In this document: piece after piece, positions 7,129-14,605 of the stretch | Position numbering within the stretch: position 1 is the stretch's first letter | Layout: every line of letters begins with the position of its first letter | DNA from: Micavibrio_B sp964633355 | GTDB lineage: Bacteria > Pseudomonadota > Alphaproteobacteria > Micavibrionales > Micavibrionaceae | DNA: 24,953 nt | Direction of reading: 5' to 3' | NCBI GenBank assembly: GCA_964633355.1 | Contig: CAZWGO010000028.1 | Span: forward strand, 1 to 24,953 | Notes under the pieces: generated by a model | What the model was told of the DNA's origin: nothing | What the model saw: only the letters and a program-made list of their open reading frames with translations | The model's database searches: none | Program-made: the position numbers and the translations under genes

Positions 7129-7157
7129 AATATAGGGCAGAATGGTTAAGAAATCAA
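7129..7157 (-). promoter_or_regulatory. Promoter of the tmRNA gene
   Basis: On the minus strand TTGATT (7157-7152), a 17-nt spacer and TATATT (7134-7129). The predicted start is about 7122-7125, just ahead of the acceptor piece. The -35 box begins right after the stop codon of the upstream HAD-like gene. Confidence 0.7.
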
Positions 7158-7158
7158 A

Positions 7159-7608
7159 TTAGGGTGCAGGATCGGCCAAAGCCATGCGCAGGCGCAAGAA
7201 ATCGCCGGAAGGCGTATTGCCGGGGAAAAAGTCTTTCGGGTCCACATGAGCGCCGATTTGTCTTGCCTGTAAATATTGAAAAGGATCTTTATCTTCAAAA
7301 ACGAAATCTGCTTTTTCGATACCTAATTGATCGAGAGCATGTGACAATATTTGCTTTGGAACCACACGCCAATCTGTACCGTTTAATGTGACGTCACAAA
7401 AATCCTTTGCTTTCCCGTATTTAGGCCAGATTAGTTCCGTTACCGAGCCCAAGCCTCTTCGGCTGGATGTAATGATAACGGTGTGTCCTGCTTCTCTGGC
7501 CTTGACCAAAGTTTGGATAAGAAATGGATTAGGTGGACTGATAATTGTGTCGTGGCAGTCGCTGATTAAAACCAGTTTACGGCTGACATTTTCAAATTCG
7601 GTACGCAT
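7159..7608 (-). CDS. HAD-like protein with altered catalytic motif
   Basis: 149-aa protein with the layout of a small haloacid-dehalogenase-fold domain. Motif I follows a hydrophobic strand: KLVLISDCHDTI. Motif II is VIITSSRRG, with the expected Ser/Thr and a basic residue after it. Motif IV-like acidic residues are in FVFEDKDPF, followed by the usual 'QARQIGAHV' turn. In active HAD phosphatases motif I is DxDxT. Here D17 is followed by C18-H19-D20-T21, so the +2 general acid is His. It may therefore not be a normal phosphatase. There is no cap domain (too short) and no signal peptide. The gene sits immediately upstream of the tmRNA promoter. The fold is likely; the function is unknown. Confidence 0.65.
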   Translation of the reverse strand: MRTEFENVSRKLVLISDCHDTIISPPNPFLIQTLVKAREAGHTVIITSSRRGLGSVTELIWPKYGKAKDFCDVTLNGTDWRVVPKQILSHALDQLGIEKADFVFEDKDPFQYLQARQIGAHVDPKDFFPGNTPSGDFLRLRMALADPAP

Positions 7609-7709
7609 GATGACTATATAGAAAAACCATGCCGTTATGTCAATATATTATTGATATTTTAGGAATATATGCTTATACTATTTTAAGTTAGCCTTAACCT
7701 GAAAAGGCA

Positions 7710-7748
7710 CGCCGTTTTTCGGCCATCCCCAAGGTGAACGGCGGGGAT
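7710..7748. repeat. Overlapping inverted repeats
   Basis: CGCCGTT (7710-7716) pairs with AACGGCG (7737-7743), and alternatively ATCCCC (7725-7730) pairs with GGGGAT (7743-7748). The ATCCCC...GGGGAT pair resembles the ATCCCTGC-GAAA-GCAGGGAT palindrome at 18581-18600 and may be a decayed copy of the same intergenic element. Confidence 0.4.
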
Positions 7749-7790
7749 CCTGTTGACTACATTCTCTCGCCTGCCTGCAAAGGCATATCT

Positions 7791-7939
7791 CAAAAGCGAC
7801 GAGCAAACTTAGAGACTCTCCTTAAGTCATTGCGAGAAGCTAACTCTATCCAAAAAACGCAACGTTCAAAGTAGTTAGAATGACGTTCAAACTATTATCA
7901 TCGCTATCGCAATCCAAAAGAAACGAGCAAACTGAGAGA
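7791..7939. repeat. Composite repeat: 25-bp direct repeats flanking inverted arms
   Basis: The 25-mers at 7791-7815 and 7915-7939 match at 22 positions (shared core ACGAGCAAACT). Between them ATTGCGA (7829-7835) and TCGCAAT (7907-7913) are inverted arms; CTAACT/AGTTAG and GTCATT/AATGAC are also present as imperfect arms. This looks like a degenerate intergenic palindromic element rather than a gene. Confidence 0.5.
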
Positions 7940-7974
7940 TATTTTCATAGTACTGGATATTCATCTGAACAACT

Positions 7975-8003
7975 TTGATGGAAAACTTGCGTCCCGTTAT
8001 GCC
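7975..8003 (+). promoter_or_regulatory. Possible thyA promoter
   Basis: TTGATG (7975-7980), a 17-nt spacer and TATGCC (7998-8003) would give a start about 12 nt upstream of thyA. The -10 match is weak. Confidence 0.3.
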
Positions 8004-8021
8004 ATCTGAAAGAATTACCGC

Positions 8022-8816
8022 ATGAAACAATATCACGACCTGATGCGCCATGTTCTCGAGAACGGCACCAAAAAAGAAGACAGAACCGGAACCGGGACTT
8101 TAAGCGTCTTCGGCCACCAGATGCGGTTTAATCTGGCCGAAGGCTTCCCGCTTTTGACGACCAAGAAAGTGCATACGAAATCCATCATCCATGAGCTTCT
8201 GTGGTTTTTGTCCGGCGATACTAATATCAAATATCTGACCGATAACGGCGTTTCCATTTGGAATGAATGGGCAGATGAAAACGGCAATCTCGGTCCGGTA
8301 TATGGCTCGCAATGGCGCAGCTGGCCCACCCCTGACGGCTCCCATATCGACCAGATTTCGAATATCATCCACCAGATCAAAACCAATCCGGATTCCCGCC
8401 GCCTGATCGTCTCCGCCTGGAATGTCTCCGAGATTGGGAAAATGGCGCTTCCGCCCTGCCATTGCTTTTTCCAGTTCTATGTCGCCGACGGCAAACTTTC
8501 CTGCCAGCTTTACCAGCGCTCAGCGGATATATTCCTCGGCGTGCCGTTCAATATCGCCTCTTACGCTTTGCTGACTTTAATGATGGCGCAAGTCTGTTCA
8601 CTCCAACCCGGCGACTTCGTTCATACGCTAGGCGATGCGCATCTTTATTCGAACCATATCGAGCAAGCGAATTTGCAGTTAAGCCGCGATTTTAGGAAGC
8701 TCCCCGATATGCATTTGAACCCGCATGTCACCAATATTTTCGATTTCAAATTCGAAGACTTTGAAGTGATTGGCTATGATCCGCATCCTCATATCAAAGC
8801 GGCGGTGGCTGTTTAA
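8022..8816 (+). CDS. thyA: Thymidylate synthase
   Basis: Folate-dependent thymidylate synthase converting dUMP and methylene-tetrahydrofolate to dTMP and dihydrofolate; cytosolic homodimer. At 264 aa it has the E. coli ThyA length. The catalytic cysteine is C146 in LPPCHCFFQFYV. The conserved RTGTGTLSVFG loop (21-31), ELLWFLSGDTN (58-68) and NEWADENGNLGPVYGSQWR (81-99) are intact, as are QRSADIFLGVPFNIASYA and DAHLYSNH. The downstream folA start overlaps its stop by 1 nt (TAATG), so the dihydrofolate made here is recycled by the product of the next gene. Ribosome binding site weak (GAAAGAA). Confidence 0.98.
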   Translation: MKQYHDLMRHVLENGTKKEDRTGTGTLSVFGHQMRFNLAEGFPLLTTKKVHTKSIIHELLWFLSGDTNIKYLTDNGVSIWNEWADENGNLGPVYGSQWRSWPTPDGSHIDQISNIIHQIKTNPDSRRLIVSAWNVSEIGKMALPPCHCFFQFYVADGKLSCQLYQRSADIFLGVPFNIASYALLTLMMAQVCSLQPGDFVHTLGDAHLYSNHIEQANLQLSRDFRKLPDMHLNPHVTNIFDFKFEDFEVIGYDPHPHIKAAVAV

Positions 8817-9313
8817 TGACGATATCGCTTATCGTCGCCATGGCGCAAAACCGCGTGATCGGCGTAAAGAACGATCTGCCATGGCATATTCCGGCGGACC
8901 TGAAACGCTTTAAAACTTTAACACTCGGCAAGCCTGTTATCATGGGACGCAAGACGTTCGAGTCCATTTACGACCGCATCAAGAAACCCTTGCCCGACCG
9001 TCCAAACATCGTCGTCAGCCGCGCCGGTTTCTCGCATGACGGCGTTGATGTCTATCCCGATCTGCAAACCGCCGTGAATGAAACGAAAGATAAATATCCT
9101 GATACTGAAATCATGGTGATCGGCGGCGCAAGTATTTATGAACAAATCTTGCCCTTTGCCGACCGCATCTATCTGACCGTGATCGAAAAAGATTACGAAG
9201 GTGATGCTTGGTTCACCGAGCTATCAATGGAAGACTGGAAAACAACGAGCGAAGAAAAACACGAAGGCGATCCCTCTTATGTTTTCCTGACGCTTGATAG
9301 GATTTGCTGTTAA
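8816..9313 (+). CDS. folA: Dihydrofolate reductase
   Basis: NADPH-dependent reduction of dihydrofolate to tetrahydrofolate; target of trimethoprim. 165 aa, standard chromosomal length. The N-terminal SLIVAMAQNRVIG strand, NDLPWHIPADLKRFK with the acidic active-site D28, the VIMGRKTFESI motif and VIGGASIYEQILPFADRIYLT are all typical. The start overlaps the thyA stop by 1 nt, implying translational coupling. Its stop overlaps by 4 bp the stop of the convergent 134-aa gene. No resistance-associated change can be judged from the sequence alone. Confidence 0.97.
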   Translation: MTISLIVAMAQNRVIGVKNDLPWHIPADLKRFKTLTLGKPVIMGRKTFESIYDRIKKPLPDRPNIVVSRAGFSHDGVDVYPDLQTAVNETKDKYPDTEIMVIGGASIYEQILPFADRIYLTVIEKDYEGDAWFTELSMEDWKTTSEEKHEGDPSYVFLTLDRICC

Positions 9314-9714
9314 ATAAAAGGTTCTGGCGGCTTAGGAGTAATTGAAGCCTCGATTGGTGGAAGACCGTCTATTAACTCCTGAAGAACAGCTTTAAGATCT
9401 AGGCTTCTCACATGAGGTAGGACTTCATACAAAATAGCAACCCTGCTTGGATCGCATGGCTGCGCTGATTTTTGAGCCTCTCTGCTTTCATCATTTATCA
9501 CCAATTCAATTTGAGCATCAGACCAATCAGCATATGCAGCATCTATTGTAAATTGGTATAAACGGTTTGCGAGATCTACTTCGCCTGACTTACGAAGGTC
9601 TTCTATAATAAGATCAATTTCAGGATCGATTTGAGCAAGAAAATAGGCATACATGTTTTCAGGAGCCCAATTGATCTCTGCCGCCAGTTTTTTTGTTTCT
9701 TCCCAACTTGCCAT
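9310..9714 (-). CDS. Hypothetical protein, 134 aa
   Basis: I do not recognise this protein. It is acidic, soluble and probably all-helical, with no signal peptide or membrane segment. It starts MASWEETKKLAAEINW and ends in a Pro-rich tail (about residues 118-134). Features that might help matching are a helix around DPEIDLIIEDLRKSGEVDLANRLYQF and the segment AILYEVLPHVRSLDLKAVL. It is convergent with folA (4-bp overlap) and 30 bp downstream of mrp on the same strand, so it may be read from the mrp transcript. Its base composition is slightly richer in AT than the neighbouring housekeeping genes. Confidence 0.65.
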   Translation of the reverse strand: MASWEETKKLAAEINWAPENMYAYFLAQIDPEIDLIIEDLRKSGEVDLANRLYQFTIDAAYADWSDAQIELVINDESREAQKSAQPCDPSRVAILYEVLPHVRSLDLKAVLQELIDGLPPIEASITPKPPEPFI

Positions 9715-9744
9715 GGTCGGAATTATATAAAAATTATTTTCGGA

Positions 9745-10770
9745 TTACAACTTTTGCAAAATCGAGGATGCGACGGTTTTGTAAATAGTAGCAATAGGTA
9801 AAGGCGCTACCGCTACAGGCGTTCCTTCGTCCGACATCCGTCTTATCTCGCCGTTTAGCGGGATCTCTCCTAAAAACGGAATGCCTTGCTTCTCGGCCTC
9901 GAGCTTCGCGCCGCCATGACCGAAAACATGGTCCTCATGACCGCAAGTTGCGCAGATATGATAGGACATGTTTTCAATCAGGCCCAAAATCGGTACGTCG
10001 AGTTTTCTGAACATCTCGATGGCTTTGCGTGCATCGATCAGCGCAAGATCCTGCGGCGTCGAGACGATCACCGCGCCTGTCACCGGCACTTTTTGCGCCA
10101 TGGTAAGCTGCGCATCGCCCGTTCCCGGCGGAAGATCGATAACGAGAACATCCAGCTCACCCCATTCGACATCACGCAATAATTGCGTCACCGCCGTCTG
10201 GATCATCGGGCCGCGCCAGATCATCGGCGCGTTTTCATCGACCAGAAAGCCCATCGACATCGCTTTGATACCGTATTTTTCAAATGGCACGAGACGGCTA
10301 TTTTCATTCGTTTCCGGCTTCACATAAGGAAGTCCTAAAAGTCTCGGCACGGATGGCCCGTAAATATCGGCGTCCATCAGCCCAACTTTCTGCCCTTGCG
10401 CGGCAAGCGCCACGGCCAGATTGGCCGCAACGGTTGATTTGCCGACACCGCCTTTGCCCGATGCAACCGCAATGATCTTTTTGATATGCGGCAGATCGAG
10501 TTTCTTGCCTTTCGCCGAAGTATCGACCGGCGCGGCTCTTTCAGCCGTCAGAATGACAATCGCTTTTTGAATGCCTTTAACCGCCGAGATTTTCATCTCC
10601 ACAATTTGACGTAAAGACTCCATCTTGCCGGGATCGGACATATCGGCCTTGAGCGTGACGATGACATCGCCTGCATCTGTGATTTCAACGCCATCGACAT
10701 AATTTGCGGCACCGCATTCCTGCAATACGCTGTCGATTTTTTGCCGGTCCGGAGATTTTTTGAAAAACAT
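9745..10770 (-). CDS. mrp: Mrp/ApbC family Fe-S cluster carrier ATPase
   Basis: P-loop ATPase that binds and transfers iron-sulfur clusters to apo-proteins; cytosolic dimer. 341 aa. An N-terminal MIP18/DUF59-type domain (about 7-80) is joined by a linker to the Mrp ATPase domain. The deviant Walker A SGKGGVGKS is at 104-112, the DADIYGPS motif at 133-140 and IDLPPGTGDAQLT at 211-223. The cluster-binding CxxC is C273-A-T-C276 in SYHICATCGHED. Length and domain order are normal for alphaproteobacterial Mrp. It is divergent from hflK across 82 bp that must hold both promoters. No strong ribosome binding site precedes the ATG at 10770. Confidence 0.95.
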   Translation of the reverse strand: MFFKKSPDRQKIDSVLQECGAANYVDGVEITDAGDVIVTLKADMSDPGKMESLRQIVEMKISAVKGIQKAIVILTAERAAPVDTSAKGKKLDLPHIKKIIAVASGKGGVGKSTVAANLAVALAAQGQKVGLMDADIYGPSVPRLLGLPYVKPETNENSRLVPFEKYGIKAMSMGFLVDENAPMIWRGPMIQTAVTQLLRDVEWGELDVLVIDLPPGTGDAQLTMAQKVPVTGAVIVSTPQDLALIDARKAIEMFRKLDVPILGLIENMSYHICATCGHEDHVFGHGGAKLEAEKQGIPFLGEIPLNGEIRRMSDEGTPVAVAPLPIATIYKTVASSILQKL

Positions 10771-10852
10771 ATTATGGTCTAATACCCTGTTTCGGTTGCG
10801 TTTAGGTAGAAAAAATATATGTTGAAGACATCATTTCAGGAGTATCGAGATT

Positions 10853-12076
10853 ATGGCCCCGCAAGACGATAACCCGCCTAATAATAATGGCAATTCCGAA
10901 CCCGGCAAGAAAAAGCCAAATCCATGGGGGGCCAGCGAGCCCAAACGCGGTCCATGGCAGCCGAATTCAAGCAATAATGGCGGCGGCGGAAACCGCCGTG
11001 GCCCAGACCAATCCGATCTCGACGATATCCTGCGCAAAGTACAAGACAATTTCAAAAACGCCTTTGGCAATAACGGCGGCAACCAAAAAATAATCGCTAT
11101 CGGCATTATCGCCGTATTCCTGATCTGGCTCGCCAGCGGGTTTTACTTTATTCAATCGAACCAGCACGGCGTTGTTTTGACTTTTGGAAAATACACCAAG
11201 ACTGATGAACAGCCAGGACTCAAATACCGCCTGCCTTGGCCGTTTCAGTCCGCCACTATTGTTGACGTCACACAAGAACGCCGTCTTCAAATTGGCTATC
11301 CGCAGGAAGCTGCTGCGCGTGGCCGGGCGCCCTCATCGCTCAACACGACAGATGAGAGCCTGATGCTGACCGGCGACGAGAATATTATCGATATCAACTT
11401 CGTCGTTCTATGGCGCATCAATAATGCGAAAGATTTCCTGTTCTCGCTGCGCGATCCGGACGATACGATCAAGCTCGTCGCTTCTTCCGCCATGCGCGAA
11501 GTCATCGGCCAGACCAAAATTCAATCGGCTTTGACCGAAGGCCGGACAAAAGTTCAAAATGACACGCGCGTTTTGATGCAAAATATTATGGATGAGTACA
11601 AATCCGGTATTACGATCAATAACGTTCAACTTCAAAAAGTTGATCCACCGGAAGCTGTCGTCGATGCCTTCAACGAAGTCCAGCGCGCCAGACAAGATCA
11701 GGAACGCGCCCGTAACACGGCTGAAGCCTACAGCAATTCCATCTTGCCAGTCGCAAAAGGGGAAGCCTCCAAACTACTTCAACAGGCTGAAGGTTATAAA
11801 CAGGAAGTTATCAACCGGGCCAAAGGTGACGCTGCCCGTTTTGATGCAGTTTATGCCGCCTATAAATCTGGCCCGAGCGTAACGGCAGAACGCATGTATC
11901 TGGAAACAATGGAAGAAGTGATCAGAAACGCTCGTACGATCGTTCTCGGCTCATCCAACAGCACAAATATTCTTCCTTATTTGCCAATGCCAAACGCTGA
12001 TAAAACAACCAAACCGCGTAGCGCCGATCCGGTTCCGCCAATCGGATCCGCCGCTTCGACAGCAGGAGATCAATAA
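10853..12076 (+). CDS. hflK: HflK, FtsH protease modulator
   Basis: SPFH/band-7 family membrane protein that assembles with HflC into a large complex around FtsH and modulates its activity toward membrane proteins. 407 aa. Residues 1-78 form a Gly/Asn/Pro-rich cytoplasmic tail (PNPWG and GPW repeats), typical of HflK. One transmembrane helix spans about 79-100. The periplasmic SPFH domain runs from NQHGVVLTFGKY (about 103) to about 280, followed by a coiled coil rich in Ala, Glu and Arg. A proline/serine-rich tail ends the protein. AGGAG lies about 11 nt upstream of the ATG. The stop overlaps the hflC start by 1 nt. Confidence 0.96.
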   Translation: MAPQDDNPPNNNGNSEPGKKKPNPWGASEPKRGPWQPNSSNNGGGGNRRGPDQSDLDDILRKVQDNFKNAFGNNGGNQKIIAIGIIAVFLIWLASGFYFIQSNQHGVVLTFGKYTKTDEQPGLKYRLPWPFQSATIVDVTQERRLQIGYPQEAAARGRAPSSLNTTDESLMLTGDENIIDINFVVLWRINNAKDFLFSLRDPDDTIKLVASSAMREVIGQTKIQSALTEGRTKVQNDTRVLMQNIMDEYKSGITINNVQLQKVDPPEAVVDAFNEVQRARQDQERARNTAEAYSNSILPVAKGEASKLLQQAEGYKQEVINRAKGDAARFDAVYAAYKSGPSVTAERMYLETMEEVIRNARTIVLGSSNSTNILPYLPMPNADKTTKPRSADPVPPIGSAASTAGDQ

Positions 12077-12951
12077 TGAAAGATAGCACCAAAGTCGCCC
12101 TTCTGGCTGTTGCCGCTTTTATAACTTTTCTGTTTCTGACCTCGGTCTTCGTTGTCAAAGAAACCCAGCAAGTTATGGTGGTTCGCTTCGGTAATCCCGT
12201 AGACCAGATCAAGAATCCGGGTCTGCATTTTAAAGCATCCATTCTTGATGATGCCCGTGTTTTTGAAAAGCGTATCCTGAATGTCGATCCGCCGGCGGAA
12301 GAAGTTTTATTGACCGACCAGAAACGCCTCGTCATCGACACCTTTGCCCGTTATCGCATCACAGACATGTTGATGTTCTTCCAGACTTTGAGCACTGAAA
12401 CGGCTGGCGAACAGCGGCTCAACACGATTATCAACGCCGCAGTCCGGTCCAATCTGGGCCGCGTTCCGCTGCGTGATGTTTTATCAGAAAAGCGTAATCT
12501 TCTGATGGATACCATTTTAAAAGAAGTAAATGCCGAAACGAAGCGTTTAGGCGTCGAAGTCGTCGATGTTCGTGTTGTCCGCGCCGATTTGCCGCCGCAG
12601 GTTACCCAATCCACTTTCGACCGTATGCAATCCGAACGGGAGCGCGAAGCCAAGGAAGCGAGAGCCGAGGGCGAACAGATCGGCCTCGAAATCCGCTCCA
12701 CCTCGGATAAAGATCGCACTATCCTTCTTTCCGCCGCCCAGCGTGACGCGCAAATCCTGCGCGGTCAGGGCGACAGCGAAGCCATTGCGATTTATGCCAA
12801 AGCCTTCTCCCAAGATCCGAAGTTCTACAAATTCTACCGCAGCCTTGAAGCCTACCGGAAATCCCTCGCCAATGCCGACACGACATTGGTCCTGACACCG
12901 GATAGCGATTTCTTTAAGACGTTTAAGGATAGTAACCCGGAAGCGCCGTAA
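12076..12951 (+). CDS. hflC: HflC, FtsH protease modulator
   Basis: Partner of HflK in the FtsH-HflKC complex. 291 aa, usual length. An N-terminal transmembrane helix (about 7-27) precedes the SPFH domain, beginning ETQQVMVVRFGNPV and containing NPGLHFK. The coiled-coil part carries RMQSEREREAKEARAEGEQ, then the conserved ILRGQGDSEAIAIYAKAFSQDPKFYKFYRSLEAYRKSL block seen in all HflC proteins. It is translated from TAATG overlapping the hflK stop. A strong terminator follows at once, so hflK-hflC form a bicistronic unit separate from degP. Confidence 0.97.
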   Translation: MKDSTKVALLAVAAFITFLFLTSVFVVKETQQVMVVRFGNPVDQIKNPGLHFKASILDDARVFEKRILNVDPPAEEVLLTDQKRLVIDTFARYRITDMLMFFQTLSTETAGEQRLNTIINAAVRSNLGRVPLRDVLSEKRNLLMDTILKEVNAETKRLGVEVVDVRVVRADLPPQVTQSTFDRMQSEREREAKEARAEGEQIGLEIRSTSDKDRTILLSAAQRDAQILRGQGDSEAIAIYAKAFSQDPKFYKFYRSLEAYRKSLANADTTLVLTPDSDFFKTFKDSNPEAP

Positions 12952-12954
12952 TTT

Positions 12955-12978
12955 AAGCCTCCCTCGGGAGGCTTTTTT
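12955..12978 (+). terminator. Terminator after hflC
   Basis: AAGCCTCC (12955-12962), loop CTCG and GGAGGCTT (12967-12974), with six T (12973-12978). Classic intrinsic terminator. Confidence 0.9.
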
Positions 12979-13054
12979 AATGTAACCGTCCCCCCGTTGA
13001 CGCGAATTTGGATTAGACCTAGGTTACAATCATATTATATTTACCGGAGGCGTC

Positions 13055-14605
13055 ATGCGTCGCATTTATCTATCTCTTGTTCTCTCTGTATTTGCTGTTT
13101 CATCTTTTGCTCCCGCTCAAGCCCAGATCTTCAAGAAGAAAGACGAAGCGTCACCGCCGGGAATAAACGCGCCGTCCAGTTTCGCCGATCTCGCCGAGAG
13201 ATTGTCGCCAGCCGTCGTCAATATTTCCTCGACCCAGAAAATGTCAGAAACCGCTGAAGACCTGCCCGAGATGCCGGAATTTCCGCCTGGCTCTCCGTTC
13301 GAAGAATTCTTCAAGGAATTCCAGCAACGGCGCGGCGGCGAAGGCGAACCGATGCCCGGCACACCTGCCGCCTCTCTTGGCTCCGGCTTTATCATCGATG
13401 CGGAAAAAGGTTTGATCGTTACCAATAACCATGTAATCCGCGACGCCGATGAGGTGCGCGTAACGCTTCATGACGACACGACACTCGACGCCAAAATCCT
13501 TGGCAAGGATGACAAGACCGATCTGGCTTTACTTCAAGTCACCTCCCCAACCCATAAACTGGTCGCCGTCCCCTTCGGTAATAGTGACGAAATGCGCGTC
13601 GGCGACTGGGTGGTGGCCATTGGCAATCCATTCGGTCTTGGCGGCACCGTCACCAGCGGTATTATCTCCGCCCGGGCCCGTGACATCAACTCAGGCCCAT
13701 ATGACGATTTTATCCAGACCGATGCCTCGATCAACCGCGGCAATTCCGGCGGCCCGATGTTCAACCTGAAAGGCGAAGTGATCGGTATCAATACGGCGAT
13801 CTTTTCCCCCACCGGCGGCTCGGTCGGTATCGGCTTTGCCATTCCCTCCAATCTTGCCAAGCCGATTGTCGATCAATTAATCCGTTTCGGTAAAACCAAG
13901 CGCGGCTGGCTCGGTATTCGTATTCAAACCGTTACGCCCGAGATTGCCGAGTCTTTAGGCCTCAAAGAAGCAGGCGGGGCGCTTGTGGCCAGCATCACGC
14001 CCAAAGGCCCTGCGGAAGTTGCAAAACTTCAGCCCGGTGACGTTCTGCTTGAATTCAACGGCCAAAAACTGACGGGCATGCGCCAGCTTCCCCGCCTTGT
14101 CGCCGAAACGCCGATTGGCACGGATGCGAAAGTCATCTACTGGCGCGACGGTAAAACCATGACGACATCGGTCAAAGTCGGCGAGCTTGAGAAAGCTGAA
14201 TCTGAAGGCCTTATCGAAAGCGGCGAAGTAAAAGAAAAAGCCGTCGCCGGAACAGACATCACTGGCTTTGGTGTGACGGTGACATCTCTAAGCGATTCTC
14301 TGCGTGAGACCTATGAAATTCCGGAGAATGCCAGAGGCGTAGTTGTCACAGCCGTGAAGAATAATTCCGAAGCGGCGGAAAAAGGCCTTCAGGTTGGCGA
14401 TGTGATCGTTGAGATCAATCAGCAAGCCATTGAAGACGCGGCAGGCGCCAAGAAGATCGTCGACGATGCCCAGAAAACTGGCAAGTCATCGGTTCTTATG
14501 CTTGTCGATCATCAGGGCCGCGGCGATGTCCGCTTTGTTGCGCTTCGTTTCAAGGCCGCTCCGGCTCCAAAAGAAACGCCCAAGACTGACAGGCAGCCGA
14601 AATAG
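13055..14605 (+). CDS. degP: Periplasmic Do-like serine protease (DegP/HtrA)
   Basis: HtrA-family protease and chaperone acting on misfolded envelope proteins. 516 aa. The signal peptide is residues 1-23 (MRR, hydrophobic core, then PAQA before QIF). The trypsin-like domain has the catalytic triad H126 (TNNHVI), D156 (KTDLALL) and S231 (GNSGGP). Two PDZ domains follow, the first at about 280-370 (begins RGWLGIRIQ), the second at about 415-500 (RGVVVTAVKNNSEAAEKGLQVGDVIVEIN). A Pro-rich LQ-like linker with PEMPEFPPGSPFEEFF lies at 70-86. A good GGAGG ribosome binding site lies upstream (13045-13049). It is separated from hflC by a terminator and runs directly into miaA. Which paralogue (DegP, DegQ, MucD) it is cannot be fixed. 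Confidence 0.96.
   Translation: MRRIYLSLVLSVFAVSSFAPAQAQIFKKKDEASPPGINAPSSFADLAERLSPAVVNISSTQKMSETAEDLPEMPEFPPGSPFEEFFKEFQQRRGGEGEPMPGTPAASLGSGFIIDAEKGLIVTNNHVIRDADEVRVTLHDDTTLDAKILGKDDKTDLALLQVTSPTHKLVAVPFGNSDEMRVGDWVVAIGNPFGLGGTVTSGIISARARDINSGPYDDFIQTDASINRGNSGGPMFNLKGEVIGINTAIFSPTGGSVGIGFAIPSNLAKPIVDQLIRFGKTKRGWLGIRIQTVTPEIAESLGLKEAGGALVASITPKGPAEVAKLQPGDVLLEFNGQKLTGMRQLPRLVAETPIGTDAKVIYWRDGKTMTTSVKVGELEKAESEGLIESGEVKEKAVAGTDITGFGVTVTSLSDSLRETYEIPENARGVVVTAVKNNSEAAEKGLQVGDVIVEINQQAIEDAAGAKKIVDDAQKTGKSSVLMLVDHQGRGDVRFVALRFKAAPAPKETPKTDRQPK

Larger units (their letters stand above)
7609..8021. other. Non-coding interval between HAD-like gene and thyA
   Basis: 413 bp without a convincing gene on either strand. 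It contains GC-rich inverted repeats (7710-7748), a direct-repeat/inverted-repeat cluster (7791-7939) and a weak candidate promoter for thyA (7975-8003). The first 70 bp are AT-rich. Confidence 0.6.

Noticed and set aside
10771..10852. Promoter pair between mrp and hflK
   Set aside because: A promoter must be here, but TATATG at 10816 has its nearest -35-like box only 14 nt away, so I cannot define one.
12995..13050. Envelope-stress promoter for degP
   Set aside because: Several -35/-10-like combinations are possible in this AT-rich stretch and none stands out.
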